From NCBI RefSeq assembly GCF_017901155.1, contig NZ_CP072800.1, forward strand, positions 186,001 through 250,000: a DNA stretch of 64,000 bases, written 5' to 3'. The DNA is from Candidatus Thiothrix anitrata. Its GTDB lineage: Bacteria > Pseudomonadota > Gammaproteobacteria > Thiotrichales > Thiotrichaceae. A program made the position numbers and the translations under genes. The notes under the pieces were generated by a model. The model ran no database searches, had not been told where the DNA came from, and saw nothing but the letters and a program-made list of their open reading frames with translations. Below, piece by piece: positions 18,880-30,052 of this stretch. Every line of letters starts with the position of its first letter. Positions within the stretch are counted from its first letter, which is position 1.

Positions 18880-20312
18880 TATTCGCCCCCTCTCATGCTG
18901 AGCTTTTCCGGCAAACTAGCGGCTAAACCACCAACACTACCCGCACCTTGGGTTAAAATAATGTCGCCATCCTGCAAAATGTGTTTCAGCACACCCGGTA
19001 CATCTTCCACGTCTGCCACGAAAATCGGATCAACTTTGCCGCGAATCCGCACTGCACGCGCTAAAGCACGCCCATCAGCACCCGGAATCGGCTGTTCACT
19101 GGCGGCATACACATCCATCAGTACCAACACATCCGTCTCGGACAACACTTGGGCAAAATCCTCAAACAAATCACGGGTACGGGTATAACGGTGCGGTTGG
19201 AAAATTTGTACCAAGCGGCGAGTAGGCCATGCATTACGCACCGCATCCAAAGTCGCTTTCATTTCACGCGGGTGATGTCCGTAATCATCAACTAACGTCG
19301 CTTTTTTACCCACAGCGAAACTAATATCACCGTATTGCTGGAAACGACGACCCACACCATCAAATTTTTGCAAGCCCGCGATAATGGCCTCGTCCGTCAC
19401 ATCTAATTCTGTTGCAATCGCAATGGCAGCCAAAGCATTCAAGACGTTATGACGACCCGGTAGGTTTAGGGTAATGTCCAAACTAGCCTTACCACGTGGA
19501 CGATGCACGGTGAACAAACTTTGCGTACCAATAAAGCGTAAATCTGTTGCGCGTACATCAGCAGAATCGTCATCAATGCCATAAGTCACGATAGGACGGC
19601 TGACCTGCGGTAAAATCTCACGCACGTACTCATCATCCACACACAACACTGCCAGCCCGTAAAACGGCAAATGATGTAAAAACTCAATAAAGGTCTGCTT
19701 CAATTTGGCGAAGTCATTGCCATAGGTCGACATATGGTCTTCGTCAATATTGGTCACAACCGCGATCATCGGTTGCAAGTACAGGAACGACGCATCGCTT
19801 TCATCCGCTTCTGCCACTAGATATTCGCCCGTGCCCAATTTGGAATTACTCGCGGAACTGTTCAACTTACCGCCGATCACGTAAGTCGGATCCATCCCAC
19901 CCTCCACCAACAAACTGGTCGTCAAGCTCGTGGTAGTAGTTTTCCCATGCGTGCCTGCCACGGCAATGCCCTGACGGAAACGCATCAGTTCTGCCAGCAT
20001 TTCCGCACGCCGGATAATCGGAATACGCTGTTCACGTGCCGCAACAATTTCTGGGTTATGGCTATCAATTGCGGTAGACACCACAATAACATCCGCCCCT
20101 TGGACATTTTCCGCTGCATGGCCTTTGTAAACAGTCACACCCAACACTGCCAAACGCCGCGTCATGGCACTTTCGGATAAATCAGAACCCGATACCATAT
20201 AGCCCAAATTTGCCACTACCTCGGCAATACCGCCCATACCTGCACCACCGATACCGATGAAATGCAAGCGGCTAATGCGTTTCCGAGCGAGCTGGTCGTT
20301 TCCTATTTTCAT
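18879..20312 (-). CDS. murC: UDP-N-acetylmuramate--L-alanine ligase MurC
   Basis: Adds L-Ala to UDP-MurNAc. It has 477 residues from [13 protein letters not shown]; this start at 20312 gives the ATGA overlap with the murG stop. Features: the N-terminal Rossmann-like [17 protein letters not shown], the ATP loop [25 protein letters not shown], and [15 protein letters not shown] longer in-frame extension would run into murG and was rejected. Confidence 0.98.
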   Translation of the reverse strand: MKIGNDQLARKRISRLHFIGIGGAGMGGIAEVVANLGYMVSGSDLSESAMTRRLAVLGVTVYKGHAAENVQGADVIVVSTAIDSHNPEIVAAREQRIPIIRRAEMLAELMRFRQGIAVAGTHGKTTTTSLTTSLLVEGGMDPTYVIGGKLNSSASNSKLGTGEYLVAEADESDASFLYLQPMIAVVTNIDEDHMSTYGNDFAKLKQTFIEFLHHLPFYGLAVLCVDDEYVREILPQVSRPIVTYGIDDDSADVRATDLRFIGTQSLFTVHRPRGKASLDITLNLPGRHNVLNALAAIAIATELDVTDEAIIAGLQKFDGVGRRFQQYGDISFAVGKKATLVDDYGHHPREMKATLDAVRNAWPTRRLVQIFQPHRYTRTRDLFEDFAQVLSETDVLVLMDVYAASEQPIPGADGRALARAVRIRGKVDPIFVADVEDVPGVLKHILQDGDIILTQGAGSVGGLAASLPEKLSMRGGE

Positions 20313-21430
20313 TGTTGTTTCCGTGCTGTGTTGTCGAAATCGTAACCGGCGTAAGCTGCGCAAATCGCTGCTACCTGCGCAGTGGCATACGGCTTTGCCA
20401 ATTGCCGTGCGACAATGCTCATTTGCCGTAATTTCACGCGGTCACTTCCTAAATCTTGTAAAATCGCTGCCAACTTTTCAGGAGTCAGCTCACGCTGTTG
20501 CACCAGTAAAGCTGCACCATTATCTGCAAGGTACTTGGCATTAGCGGTCTGGTGATCATCCACCGCATGAGGAAACGGCACCAATAAAGCGGCAACACCG
20601 GCTGCGGCCAATTCCGCCACAGTCAATGCACCCGCACGACAAATAACCAAATCTGCCCAAGCATACGCTTCCGCCATATCCTCAATAAAGGCGGTGACAT
20701 CCGCCGTTACCCCGAATGCGGCATAGTACTTCAGTGCATCATCAAGATTTTTACCACCGGCCTGATGACGTACCACTGGGCGTTGCATAGCTGGTAATTG
20801 AGCCAATGCCTGCGGAACCATTTGGTTCAACGCTTGCGCACCCAAACTACCGCCCACAACCAGCACATGAACCGCTTGATCATCACGATCAGCCAGACGC
20901 TCCAAAGGGGCGGGTAAACTGGCAATATCCAAACGCACTGGATTACCGGTCGCCATGACTTTATTGCTACTGGCAAAGGTATTCGGAAAGCCTTCCAACA
21001 CGCGCCGCGCTACTCGTGAAAGCAAGGTATTGGTCAAACCCGCTACCGCATTTTGCTCATGAATCACCACTGGCTTGCCTAATAACGCCGCTACCAAACC
21101 ACCGGGGCCTGCAACAAAACCACCCATGCCCAGTACTGCTGCGGGTTTGTGTTTCAGCATGATTTGCACGGATTGCACCAAAGCACGCACCAAATTCACT
21201 GGAGCCAATGCCAAGGTTTTCCAACCTTTACCACGCAAACCATTCACCTCAAGCCAAGCAACTTCAATGCCCGCTGCCGGAATAATACGTGCCTCCAAAC
21301 CAGTGCGCGTACCCATCCACACCACCGGAATACCTTGCGCCATCAACGCACGCGCTACCGCCAAACCGGGATAAACGTGACCACCAGTGCCTCCCGCCGT
21401 AATCATAATTGGACGTTGCTGTTGACTCAT
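20309..21430 (-). CDS. murG: UDP-GlcNAc transferase MurG
   Basis: The GT28 peripheral membrane enzyme that adds GlcNAc to lipid I to form lipid II. It has 373 residues, with [20 protein letters not shown] at the N-terminus, [14 protein letters not shown], and the donor-binding [20 protein letters not shown], then [10 protein letters not shown]. It starts 3 nt after the ftsW stop, which is itself preceded by a run of nine G. Confidence 0.98.
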   Translation of the reverse strand: MSQQQRPIMITAGGTGGHVYPGLAVARALMAQGIPVVWMGTRTGLEARIIPAAGIEVAWLEVNGLRGKGWKTLALAPVNLVRALVQSVQIMLKHKPAAVLGMGGFVAGPGGLVAALLGKPVVIHEQNAVAGLTNTLLSRVARRVLEGFPNTFASSNKVMATGNPVRLDIASLPAPLERLADRDDQAVHVLVVGGSLGAQALNQMVPQALAQLPAMQRPVVRHQAGGKNLDDALKYYAAFGVTADVTAFIEDMAEAYAWADLVICRAGALTVAELAAAGVAALLVPFPHAVDDHQTANAKYLADNGAALLVQQRELTPEKLAAILQDLGSDRVKLRQMSIVARQLAKPYATAQVAAICAAYAGYDFDNTARKQQ

Positions 21431-21433
21431 ACT

Positions 21434-22648
21434 TCAGCCCCCCCCCAACGTGGTGGTTTTGCGCGTATTCGTCACCTTACGCTCCGGCAAACCAAACCGT
21501 GCAACACAATTCTCACGGTGGACACGCATCAATAAAGCCATCGCCATTAGAGTCACCAGCAAACTACTCCCGCCGTAACTCATCAGCGGCAAGGTCAAAC
21601 CTTTCGGCGGCAACATCCCCAGATTCACCCCAATGTGCAGGATTACCTGAAAACCCATCCAAAAACCAATGCCGTAAGCCACGTAAGCACCAAAATGCTT
21701 ACCACCTTTATCCGCCTGAAAGCCAATCACAAAAGCGCGTAATACCAACCAGCCATACAACATCAGCACCACTAAAATACCGACAAATCCAAACTCTTCC
21801 GCCAAAATCGAGAAAATAAAGTCGTTATGCGCCTCAGGTAGATAAAATAATTTTTGTACGCTACCACCCAAACCCGCACCGAACCAACCACCTTCACCAA
21901 TCGCCATTTGCGCATGAACCATTTGATAACCGATGCCTGATTCAAAATCCCACGGGTTTAAAAATGCCTGCAAACGCCGCCCGCGATACCCCATCAGTGC
22001 CAAGGGAATCATCACTAAAATAGCTCCACCCAGCAGAATAGCCAAACGCTTCAAGGGCACACCGCCAAGGAACAACATAGCCAATCCCGTAACAAAAATA
22101 ATCACAGTGGAGCCAAAGTCAGGTTCCAACAACAATAATGCACCGGTAACAGCCAAAACCAGTAATGGGATCAACAGCGGCTGATACGACGGCGACAAGG
22201 CCAAATTTTTCCCATGGCGCACCAAATAACCCGCCAAATACAACAACATAATCAGTTTTGCCAACTCCGAAACCTGTATCGAGGCAAAACCAAAATTCAA
22301 CCAGCGACGACTTCCATTAACTTCATGACCAATACCAGGAATCAATACCAAAATCAGTAACAGCAATATGATGGGAAGTAACCGCACCCCCAATTGCTGC
22401 CAAAACTGCATAGAAATCTGATACAACGCAATGGCAACCACCACGCCAACACCCAAAAACAACGACTGCTTTTGCAAAAAAACATACGGATCAGAATACT
22501 TTTTATCAGCCACCCACAAAGAAGCGGAAGCCAGCATCACAATGCCAATTCCCATCAAAGCTAATAAAGCAATCAATAAATCACGGTCGACATAACGCCC
22601 CCAAGTATTTTGGGCTAACATTTCTGTCGGGGTCGCAGGCGTATTCAT
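21434..22648 (-). CDS. ftsW: Peptidoglycan glycosyltransferase FtsW (SEDS family)
   Basis: The septal SEDS glycan polymerase partner of FtsI. It is a 404-residue protein with about ten transmembrane segments, GIGHEVNGSRRWLNFGF, the loop PEAHNDFIFSILAEEFGF, and the terminal GLTLPLMSYGGSSLL. The last codons lie in a homopolymeric tract of nine G (21438-21446), so the extreme C-terminus (LGGG) is sensitive to slippage. The start overlaps the murD stop by 4 nt. Confidence 0.97.
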   Translation of the reverse strand: MNTPATPTEMLAQNTWGRYVDRDLLIALLALMGIGIVMLASASLWVADKKYSDPYVFLQKQSLFLGVGVVVAIALYQISMQFWQQLGVRLLPIILLLLILVLIPGIGHEVNGSRRWLNFGFASIQVSELAKLIMLLYLAGYLVRHGKNLALSPSYQPLLIPLLVLAVTGALLLLEPDFGSTVIIFVTGLAMLFLGGVPLKRLAILLGGAILVMIPLALMGYRGRRLQAFLNPWDFESGIGYQMVHAQMAIGEGGWFGAGLGGSVQKLFYLPEAHNDFIFSILAEEFGFVGILVVLMLYGWLVLRAFVIGFQADKGGKHFGAYVAYGIGFWMGFQVILHIGVNLGMLPPKGLTLPLMSYGGSSLLVTLMAMALLMRVHRENCVARFGLPERKVTNTRKTTTLGGG

Positions 22649-23991
22649 GATAAACCTCGCACCGCTTCGCTAAAGACATCACCGCGATGCCCATAGCCTT
22701 TAAACATATCGAAACTGGCACATGCCGGGGAAAGCAACACATTGTCACCGGGCAGTGCCAACTCAGCGGCAAGTTCCACGGCGTTTTCCATGCTGTGCGC
22801 CAACCAATACGTCACATACCCCTCCAAAACAGCAGCAATCTTGTCGCGGTCTTCACCAATCAAAATCACCGCACGGGCTTTTTCCGCTGCAACCGGACGT
22901 AGTGGCGCGAAATCCGCGCCCTTACCCTGCCCACCTGCAATCAGTACCGTTTTACTTGGCAAACCCGCTAATGCCGCTAACGTCGCCCCAACATTGGTAC
23001 CTTTGGAATCGTTGTACCAATTCACTCCCTGACGTTCACGCACCCACTGGGTACGATGTGCCAAGCCGGTAAACTCACGCAATGCCGTCAGCATACCCGC
23101 CAACGGAATCCCAGCGGCTTCACCCAAGGCCAGCGCGGCTAACGCATTTGCCACATTGTGAGCACCCGGCAATTTCATCGCATCAGCAGCCAGCAACAAG
23201 GTTTCACCTTTAGCCAACCACTGTTTGCCGTCGTGTTCACGCACCCCATAATGACCCGCAGCCGGAACATCCAAACCAAAACTAACACCGGAGATCATCG
23301 CCATTACCAACGGATCATCACGGTTCACCACCGCGCAGCGGCAATTGCGGTAAATCACCGCTTTAGTAGCCGCATAATCGGCATAACTGTCGTAGCGATC
23401 CAAATGGTCTTCGCTGACATTCAGCACCACCGCAGCGACAGCCTGCAACGACTGCGTGGTTTCCAACTGGAAGCTGGAAAGCTCCATCACGTACAAATTC
23501 GGCACAGGTTGCACTAACAAATCCAACGCCGCATAACCAAGATTGCCGCCAGCGTAAGACTTCATGCCCGCTGTTTTTGCCATCAGATCAACCAGCGTGG
23601 TCACACTGCTTTTACCATTAGAACCGGTAATCGCGATCACCGGTGCTTTAGCCTCACGCACAAACAACTCAATATCGCCAATAATCGCCGCACCACGCTC
23701 ACCCGCCACCCGAATTTCCGGGGTAGCCACCGCAATACCGGGACTGACCACTAGGGTTGCGGCTTGGGTAAACCAATCACCAACATCGCCAAATGCCCCA
23801 AACGCATAAGGCACATGAGGAAATTGCGCTAACAATTCATCCTTGCCTGGTGGATTAGCACGGCTATCCACCACCGCAAACGCAATGTTGCGTGAAGCTA
23901 GGTAACGCGCAACCGACAGCCCGGTCTGGCCAAGGCCGACCACCAGCGTGTTCCAGTTGTAAGCAGTTGTTACCATATTCACCTTACCCAT
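22645..23991 (-). CDS. murD: UDP-MurNAc-L-Ala--D-Glu ligase MurD
   Basis: Adds D-glutamate to UDP-MurNAc-L-Ala. It has 448 residues from [13 protein letters not shown], whose ATG overlaps the mraY stop as TAATG; an internal ATG at 23976 is an alternative. Features: TLVVGLGQTGLSVARYLASR, the P-loop VIAITGSNGKSSVTTL, YNDSKGTNVGATLAAL, and LLSPACASFDMFKGYGHRGD. Confidence 0.97.
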   Translation of the reverse strand: MGKVNMVTTAYNWNTLVVGLGQTGLSVARYLASRNIAFAVVDSRANPPGKDELLAQFPHVPYAFGAFGDVGDWFTQAATLVVSPGIAVATPEIRVAGERGAAIIGDIELFVREAKAPVIAITGSNGKSSVTTLVDLMAKTAGMKSYAGGNLGYAALDLLVQPVPNLYVMELSSFQLETTQSLQAVAAVVLNVSEDHLDRYDSYADYAATKAVIYRNCRCAVVNRDDPLVMAMISGVSFGLDVPAAGHYGVREHDGKQWLAKGETLLLAADAMKLPGAHNVANALAALALGEAAGIPLAGMLTALREFTGLAHRTQWVRERQGVNWYNDSKGTNVGATLAALAGLPSKTVLIAGGQGKGADFAPLRPVAAEKARAVILIGEDRDKIAAVLEGYVTYWLAHSMENAVELAAELALPGDNVLLSPACASFDMFKGYGHRGDVFSEAVRGLS

Positions 23992-25073
23992 TAACGAATC
24001 TTCAATGTTGCTAAACCGATCATTACCAAAATCACTGTAATGATCCAAAACCGCACAATCACTCGTGGCTCAGGCCAACCCTTCTTTTCATAATGATGGT
24101 GCAACGGAGCCATACGGAAAATCCGCCGCCCACCAGCCGCTTTGAAATAACCCACCTGCAAAATCACCGAAAGGGTTTCCAGCACAAAAATCCCACCCAT
24201 GATTGCCAATACAATTTCCTGACGCGTCACCACCGCGATGATACCCAGCGCTGCACCCAAGGCTAACGCACCGACATCACCCATAAATACCTGGGCGGGA
24301 TAAGTGTTGAACCACAAAAAGCCTAAGCCCGCACCAAAAATTGCCGCGCAAAACACCACGACCTCACCGACACCCACAACACGTGGTATGCCCAAATATT
24401 CAGAGATTCCTGCATGACCACTGACATAAGCAAAGACAGCCAAACCGCCAGCCACCATAATGGTTGGCATAATCGCCAAACCATCCAAACCATCGGTTAA
24501 ATTGACTGCATTACTCGCGCCAACAATCACCAAATAAACCCACGGAATGAATAACCACCCCATTTGCCAATAAGCATCCTTGAAAACGGGCAAGAAAAAT
24601 GTCGTTTCCACTGGCGACTGTGCTGAAAAGTACAAATAAAAGGCGGCTGCAAAACCAATCGCACTTAAACCCAAATACTTCTGCCGTGCGGTTAATCCCA
24701 TGTTGCGGCGTTTCTTCAGCTTGATGTAATCATCCAAACCACCCACCAAACCGAAGCCTAGCGTGACACCCAGCACCACCCAAACATAGCGGTTACTCAA
24801 ATCTGCCCACAACAATGTCGCGACACCAATCGCCAGAATAATCATCACCCCGCCCATCGTCGGCGTTCCGGCCTTCATTTGATGTTGTGGCCCATCTTCA
24901 CGGATATACTGACCGATTTTCAAACGAGTCAATGCGCGAATCATCCAAGGCCCTGTCCACAAAGCAATAAACAATGCCGTCAACAAACCCAAAATGGCGC
25001 GTAACGTCAAATACTGAAAAACGCTAAAACCGCTGTAAAACTCACTGAGGAAGTCGAATAACCATACCAACAT
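23991..25073 (-). CDS. mraY: Phospho-MurNAc-pentapeptide transferase MraY
   Basis: Makes lipid I on undecaprenyl phosphate. It is a 360-residue protein with ten transmembrane segments, [50 protein letters not shown], the Mg-binding [16 protein letters not shown], and [15 protein letters not shown]. It starts at the 1 nt overlap with the murF stop. Confidence 0.98.
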   Translation of the reverse strand: MLVWLFDFLSEFYSGFSVFQYLTLRAILGLLTALFIALWTGPWMIRALTRLKIGQYIREDGPQHQMKAGTPTMGGVMIILAIGVATLLWADLSNRYVWVVLGVTLGFGLVGGLDDYIKLKKRRNMGLTARQKYLGLSAIGFAAAFYLYFSAQSPVETTFFLPVFKDAYWQMGWLFIPWVYLVIVGASNAVNLTDGLDGLAIMPTIMVAGGLAVFAYVSGHAGISEYLGIPRVVGVGEVVVFCAAIFGAGLGFLWFNTYPAQVFMGDVGALALGAALGIIAVVTRQEIVLAIMGGIFVLETLSVILQVGYFKAAGGRRIFRMAPLHHHYEKKGWPEPRVIVRFWIITVILVMIGLATLKIR

Positions 25074-26434
25074 TACGCAGCCTCCCGCACAGCAGGTGCT
25101 GTCAATGCATCCACTACCCGCTCCATCCGCGCAGAACGCGAACCTTTCACCAACAGGGTCGTACCCGGCTGCAATTCCACCTGCAAAGCATCCAACAACG
25201 CATCCAACTCACTAAAAGCACTAGCCGCATGACCAAATTCAGCACTGGCATTGGCACTCAATGCGCCCAAGGTATACAAGGCATCAATCCCGGCTTGTGC
25301 CGCCTGTTGCCCAATGCCCGCGTGTAACATTGCCCCATTTGCACCCAACTCGCCCATGTCACCCAATACCAACACTTTCCTGCCCTGCATTCCTGCCAAT
25401 ACTGCTACCGCTGCCGCTGTAGAACTCGGATTGGCATTGTAAGTATCATCAATCACCAAACCGCCATGTGTCCCTAGTTTCGGGTACAAACGCCCTTTAA
25501 CCGCTTGCAAAGATTCCAAACCACGCTTTACGGTATCCAATGCCACTCCCACAGCCAGTGCCGCAGCCGCAGCAGCCAACGCATTCATCTGATTGTGCTG
25601 CCCCAATAATGGCAAGCTGACCATAACGGATTGCCCATTGGCAGTAATACATAACTGATTATCAACGACACTGCCTTGGACATCCGCCGCGTTATCCAGA
25701 CCAAAAGTCATTATCTTCCTGCTGGTGTTCAGACCGCGCCAATAATCCAGATACGTATCATCGGCATTGAGAACGGCAATACCGCTGGCTGACAAGCCAT
25801 TGAAAATTTCACCTTTGGCACGCGCCACCCCTGCCAAATCACCAACCCCTTCTAAATGAGCCGCGCCTGCATTATTGATAATGGCAACATCCGGGCAGGC
25901 AATACGGGTCAAATAATCAATCTCCCCGAAATGACTCATACCCATTTCAATCACCGCAAAAGCGTGTTGTGGGCGCAAGCGTAATAACGTCAGTGGCATT
26001 CCAATATCGTTATTAAGATTGCCGAGCGTGGCTAAGGTATCGCCCTGTAACGCCAAAATAGCTGTCAGCATTTCTTTGACGGTGGTCTTGCCATTGCTGC
26101 CGGTCAGTCCGATTAAAGGTATCGCAAATGCCTGCCGCCATGCTGCCGCCAAGTGCCCCAAAGCTAGGTGCACATCATCCACCAGCACCTGAGGAATAGC
26201 GGCATCGATCAATCGCGAAACCAATGCACCACTGGCCTTACCTGCCACCTGCGCTACAAAATCATGTGCATCAAAACGCTCACCCTGTAAGGCGAGGAAC
26301 AAGTCGCCAACCTGCACTGCACGAGAATCTCGCTCGACACGCTCAACAGCAATGTTCCGACTATTTTCAATATCCGGGGCATGAAGCGTTCCACCGGTCA
26401 TTTGTGCAATTTGTGCCAAGGTTAACCATGTCAT
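25073..26434 (-). CDS. murF: UDP-MurNAc-tripeptide--D-Ala-D-Ala ligase MurF
   Basis: Adds D-Ala-D-Ala to the UDP-MurNAc tripeptide. It has 453 residues from [15 protein letters not shown]; this start gives the ATGA overlap with murE, and an ATG 9 nt upstream is possible. Features: [36 protein letters not shown], and [20 protein letters not shown]. Confidence 0.97.
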   Translation of the reverse strand: MTWLTLAQIAQMTGGTLHAPDIENSRNIAVERVERDSRAVQVGDLFLALQGERFDAHDFVAQVAGKASGALVSRLIDAAIPQVLVDDVHLALGHLAAAWRQAFAIPLIGLTGSNGKTTVKEMLTAILALQGDTLATLGNLNNDIGMPLTLLRLRPQHAFAVIEMGMSHFGEIDYLTRIACPDVAIINNAGAAHLEGVGDLAGVARAKGEIFNGLSASGIAVLNADDTYLDYWRGLNTSRKIMTFGLDNAADVQGSVVDNQLCITANGQSVMVSLPLLGQHNQMNALAAAAAALAVGVALDTVKRGLESLQAVKGRLYPKLGTHGGLVIDDTYNANPSSTAAAVAVLAGMQGRKVLVLGDMGELGANGAMLHAGIGQQAAQAGIDALYTLGALSANASAEFGHAASAFSELDALLDALQVELQPGTTLLVKGSRSARMERVVDALTAPAVREAA

Positions 26435-27945
26435 ACCGCACACTCCCGCAACGCCTGCGCTGCTTGTTCGCGGTCATCAAATGGCACGGTGCCAGTAGCT
26501 AAAATTTGTACGGTTTCATGGCCTTTGCCAGCAATCAACACGGTGTCACCGGGTTGCGCCTGCACAATAGCAAAACGGATAGCGGTAGCGCGGTCGTGCT
26601 CAAACGTCACGTCCGCAGGATGAGTAAAGCCCTGCATAATGTCCTCAAATATTTGGTATGGATTTTCAGTGCGCGGATTATCGTCGGTTACGATCACCAC
26701 GTCAGCACCTGATTCTGCCATTTGAGCCATTAATGGACGTTTACCGCGATCACGATCACCGCCGCAACCAAATACACACAACAAGCGTCCAGCCGTATGC
26801 ACACGTGCCGCAGCCAACACCTGCTGCAATGCACCGGGGGTATGCGCATAATCCACCACCACCAGCTTGCCGCTACCTTTTTCAGAGTCACCGAGCGCAC
26901 TCGCAGCGACACGTTCCATGCGTCCGGGCACAACCCAAACGTGCTGTAAACATGCCAATGCTTGCGTCATCGGCACACCTTTTGCCAGCAATACGCCCAA
27001 AGCAGCCAACAAATTATGCAAGTTAAACCGACCCAGTACCGGAGCTTGCAAAATACCCTCACCCCACGGGCTAACCACTTTGGCGCGAATCCCCGCATGG
27101 TCAAACACCGTGTCGGTCGCCACCAAAGTGTTAGCCGGATAATCCGCCGGGTCGCCCACGCCATAACCCATGATTTGCGCTGTCGAACCAGCCAAATCAG
27201 CCGCTAATTGCTGTCCGAAGGCATCATCACGATTCAACACCAAAGCACGTAATCCGTCCCACACAAACAAACGGCGTTTTGCCGCAGCGTAGGCTTCAAC
27301 CGTACCGTGATAATCCAAATGGTCGCGGGTTAAATTACTCAGCACTGCCACATCGAAACGCACATTATTCACGCGCCCCTGATCCAAAGCGTGCGAAGAC
27401 ACCTCCATCGCCACACTCTGGAAACCTTCATCACGTAAACCCCGCAAAACACCCTGCACCGTCAAAGCATCCGGTGTCGTATGGGTGGCGGGACGCAAAG
27501 CGTGCGGCACACCAATACCAATAGTGCCAATCACTGCGGCTGACTGCGGTTCAAATGCATTCAATGCTTCTGCCACAAAATGGGTAATCGAGGTTTTACC
27601 ATCCGTACCCGTCACGCCCACCACAAATAAATCAGCCGTCGGCGCGTGATAAAAACGTTCGGCGATCATGCCCAATGAATCCCGCAAAGCTGGCACAGAC
27701 ACCATAGCCACCGGCGAATCAGGCAAAACCAAATCGGCTTCAGGCTCGTACAGCACCACGCGTGCACCTGCCTCCACCGCCGCCGCCGCATAATGCAAAC
27801 CGTGCTGGCGCGTTCCCCGCAATGCCACAAACGCCATACCTGGTTGAATTTTCCGGTTATCCAAACTCAACCCAGTCACATTCACGGCTGGCACATCCGT
27901 CACCAAACCCACCAACAACTCAGCCAACGGCATTGACGGCATCAT
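26431..27945 (-). CDS. murE: UDP-MurNAc-L-Ala-D-Glu--2,6-diaminopimelate ligase MurE
   Basis: Adds the third stem-peptide residue. It has 504 residues with VVGVTGTDGKTSITHFVAEA, MEVSSHALDQGRV, and VVVDYAHTPGALQQVLAAAR. The substrate motif reads VTDDNPRTENP, the DNPR form that selects meso-diaminopimelate as in Gram-negative bacteria. The start overlaps the ftsI stop (ATGA), and two nearby in-frame ATGs exist downstream. Confidence 0.98.
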   Translation of the reverse strand: MMPSMPLAELLVGLVTDVPAVNVTGLSLDNRKIQPGMAFVALRGTRQHGLHYAAAAVEAGARVVLYEPEADLVLPDSPVAMVSVPALRDSLGMIAERFYHAPTADLFVVGVTGTDGKTSITHFVAEALNAFEPQSAAVIGTIGIGVPHALRPATHTTPDALTVQGVLRGLRDEGFQSVAMEVSSHALDQGRVNNVRFDVAVLSNLTRDHLDYHGTVEAYAAAKRRLFVWDGLRALVLNRDDAFGQQLAADLAGSTAQIMGYGVGDPADYPANTLVATDTVFDHAGIRAKVVSPWGEGILQAPVLGRFNLHNLLAALGVLLAKGVPMTQALACLQHVWVVPGRMERVAASALGDSEKGSGKLVVVDYAHTPGALQQVLAAARVHTAGRLLCVFGCGGDRDRGKRPLMAQMAESGADVVIVTDDNPRTENPYQIFEDIMQGFTHPADVTFEHDRATAIRFAIVQAQPGDTVLIAGKGHETVQILATGTVPFDDREQAAQALRECAV

Positions 27946-29783
27946 GTCGCGCCCTCCGTTGCCGGAACCGGCACGACCGCTGGTTTTGCAACAGGTAAGT
28001 TATCCGGGGGTATATCCAATAAACGTAACGACTCCGCCATTACTTTAGCGAACACGGGAGCCGCCGCACGCCCACCGCTATCATCCACTTTAGGCTCATC
28101 AATCTGCACCGACACCACCAAACGCGGGCGGCTCGCAGGCGCAATCCCAATAAAACTGGTCAAGTAACGATCATCACGATAACTATTGTTAATATATTTG
28201 TAGGCCGTCCCAGTTTTACCCGCAACCCGATAACCCTCCACCGCAGCCCGCTCACCCGTGCCACCTTTTTGCACGACCGCCTCCATCATCCTCAATACGG
28301 CACGGGTAGTTTCTGGTGACATCACCTGTTGCGGCTGCCGCACCTGTTCCGCTTTATAAATTGTGGTAGGAACTAACAAACCATTCGCTGCCAGTGGGCC
28401 GTAAGCACGGGTCAATTGCAACAAACTAACCGACAATCCATAACCATAACCATGCGTAGCACGATCAACCTTCCCCCACTGTGCGTAATTAGTGAGTATA
28501 CCGTGCGTTTCCCCCGAAAACCCTGCATCAGGCGCACGCCCAAAACCCAACCGACTCAGGAACATCCAGTGCTGGCGTGCATCAATCAACAAAGCCACAC
28601 GGCTTGCTCCCACGTTACTGGATTTCGCCAACAACATCGGCAAACTTATTGAGCCGTAATCTCTCGGATCTTTCACCACATATTTGCCGAAATTAAGCCT
28701 ACCCGGTGAAGTATTAATTTCCACATCCGAGCCAATGACACGCGCTTCCAACGCCGCAGCAATAGTCAATGGTTTTAGTGTTGAACCCGGCTCTGATCTA
28801 TCGGTAACAGCACGATTACGGTACAAATGTGGTGCAATAGATTCACGATTATTAGGGTTAAACGATGGCACATTGACCATTGCCAAAACCTCACCCGAAT
28901 GCGCATCCAACACCACCACGGAACCCGCTTTCGCACCCAACTCACTCACCCGCGTTTTTAACGCCTTGTAAGCAAAATACTGAATACGTCGATCAATGCT
29001 TAAATAAACATCTTGTCCCGGCTGCATTTCTTCCAAACGCACGACACTTTCCACCAAACGTCCATTAGCATCACGCACCACCCGCGTCTTACCGTTTTTG
29101 CCCGCTAGTAAACTATTTTGGGATTTTTCAATACCCTCAATACCCTCATCGTCTACATTCGTCATGCCTACAACATGTCCCGCTGTTTCCGCCAGCGGGT
29201 AGTAGCGGCGGTATTCACGGGTCGAACCAATTTCCGGCAAGCCCAGATCCTTAATACTTTGAGTGACTTCCAGCGGCAAATGTCGCCCCAAATACAAGAA
29301 CTGCTTATTACCTGCCGCAACCAGCTTTTTCAGCAACTCGCCTTCCTGCATATTCAAGGCCTTCTCAATGGTGCGAAAGCCGCTTTCTAAACGTGCAAAA
29401 TCCGTAGCCGCCAATTCATGCGCTTCGGCTGCCTCCACCTCCACGTCACCAGCCGTGACATCGGTCACATTACGGGTAAGATCGTATTGCGCCCGTAATT
29501 TCTCACGCACTTTTAACAAATCCTGCGGATTGCACCACAACGACTCAACCGGTGAACTAATTGCCATCGGCTCGCCATAACGATCCAAAATCATACCGCG
29601 ATAAGCAGGCACAACCACTTCACGCAACTGGCGTTTATCTGCTTGTTTTTGCAACCACTCCTGCTGAAAGATCTCCAACCACGCAGCCCGTAACAGCAAA
29701 ACACCAATCACAACCAACAAGGCTAGCATCAGGAATAGCCGCCTGCCTTGAAAAACGGGTGATTTTAACTGTCTACGTTTCAC
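27942..29783 (-). CDS. ftsI: Septal peptidoglycan transpeptidase FtsI (PBP3)
   Basis: A class B penicillin-binding protein that cross-links septal peptidoglycan with FtsW. It has 613 residues, slightly longer than E. coli FtsI. A basic start and one transmembrane segment (about 15-35) are followed by the pedestal domain (RGMILDRYGEPMAISSPVES) and the transpeptidase domain. The three active-site motifs are intact: STLK in SEPGSTLKPLT, SSN in AKSSNVGASRV, and KTG in VAGKTGTAYKYI. Start and stop both overlap neighbours by 4 nt. Confidence 0.98.
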   Translation of the reverse strand: MKRRQLKSPVFQGRRLFLMLALLVVIGVLLLRAAWLEIFQQEWLQKQADKRQLREVVVPAYRGMILDRYGEPMAISSPVESLWCNPQDLLKVREKLRAQYDLTRNVTDVTAGDVEVEAAEAHELAATDFARLESGFRTIEKALNMQEGELLKKLVAAGNKQFLYLGRHLPLEVTQSIKDLGLPEIGSTREYRRYYPLAETAGHVVGMTNVDDEGIEGIEKSQNSLLAGKNGKTRVVRDANGRLVESVVRLEEMQPGQDVYLSIDRRIQYFAYKALKTRVSELGAKAGSVVVLDAHSGEVLAMVNVPSFNPNNRESIAPHLYRNRAVTDRSEPGSTLKPLTIAAALEARVIGSDVEINTSPGRLNFGKYVVKDPRDYGSISLPMLLAKSSNVGASRVALLIDARQHWMFLSRLGFGRAPDAGFSGETHGILTNYAQWGKVDRATHGYGYGLSVSLLQLTRAYGPLAANGLLVPTTIYKAEQVRQPQQVMSPETTRAVLRMMEAVVQKGGTGERAAVEGYRVAGKTGTAYKYINNSYRDDRYLTSFIGIAPASRPRLVVSVQIDEPKVDDSGGRAAAPVFAKVMAESLRLLDIPPDNLPVAKPAVVPVPATEGAT

Positions 29784-30052
29784 TCTCTGATAACCTTCAA
29801 TTCACTAGCACTCGGTTTTGTCATGCCCAAACGTTGTTTTGCCTGTGTTTCCACATGAACTTGATTCAGCAAGGTACTGTGTTCCAATTTAAGGCGGCTC
29901 CAATCCGCACGCAGCGCATCACGCTCCTGCTCCAGCTTTTGCACATCCGCAAACAAACGCCGTGCCTCATGCCGGTTTGCCACGACCAATAACGCTAAAG
30001 CAACCACCAAAACGTATAAAACCACAAGCGTCGTTACATTAAAGCGACTCAT
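29780..30052 (-). CDS. ftsL: Cell division protein FtsL
   Basis: A 90-residue bitopic protein: a short cytoplasmic start, a transmembrane segment (about 7-25), then a periplasmic coiled coil (VQKLEQERDALRADWSRLKL and following) and a terminal conserved region (AKQRLGMTKPSASELKVI). It is identified by size, topology and its place between rsmH and ftsI. Confidence 0.93.
   Translation of the reverse strand: MSRFNVTTLVVLYVLVVALALLVVANRHEARRLFADVQKLEQERDALRADWSRLKLEHSTLLNQVHVETQAKQRLGMTKPSASELKVIRE

Noticed and set aside
18879-20312. Absence of murB between murC and ddl as a sign of gene loss
   Set aside because: murC-ddl adjacency without murB also occurs in E. coli; murB is probably elsewhere in the genome.
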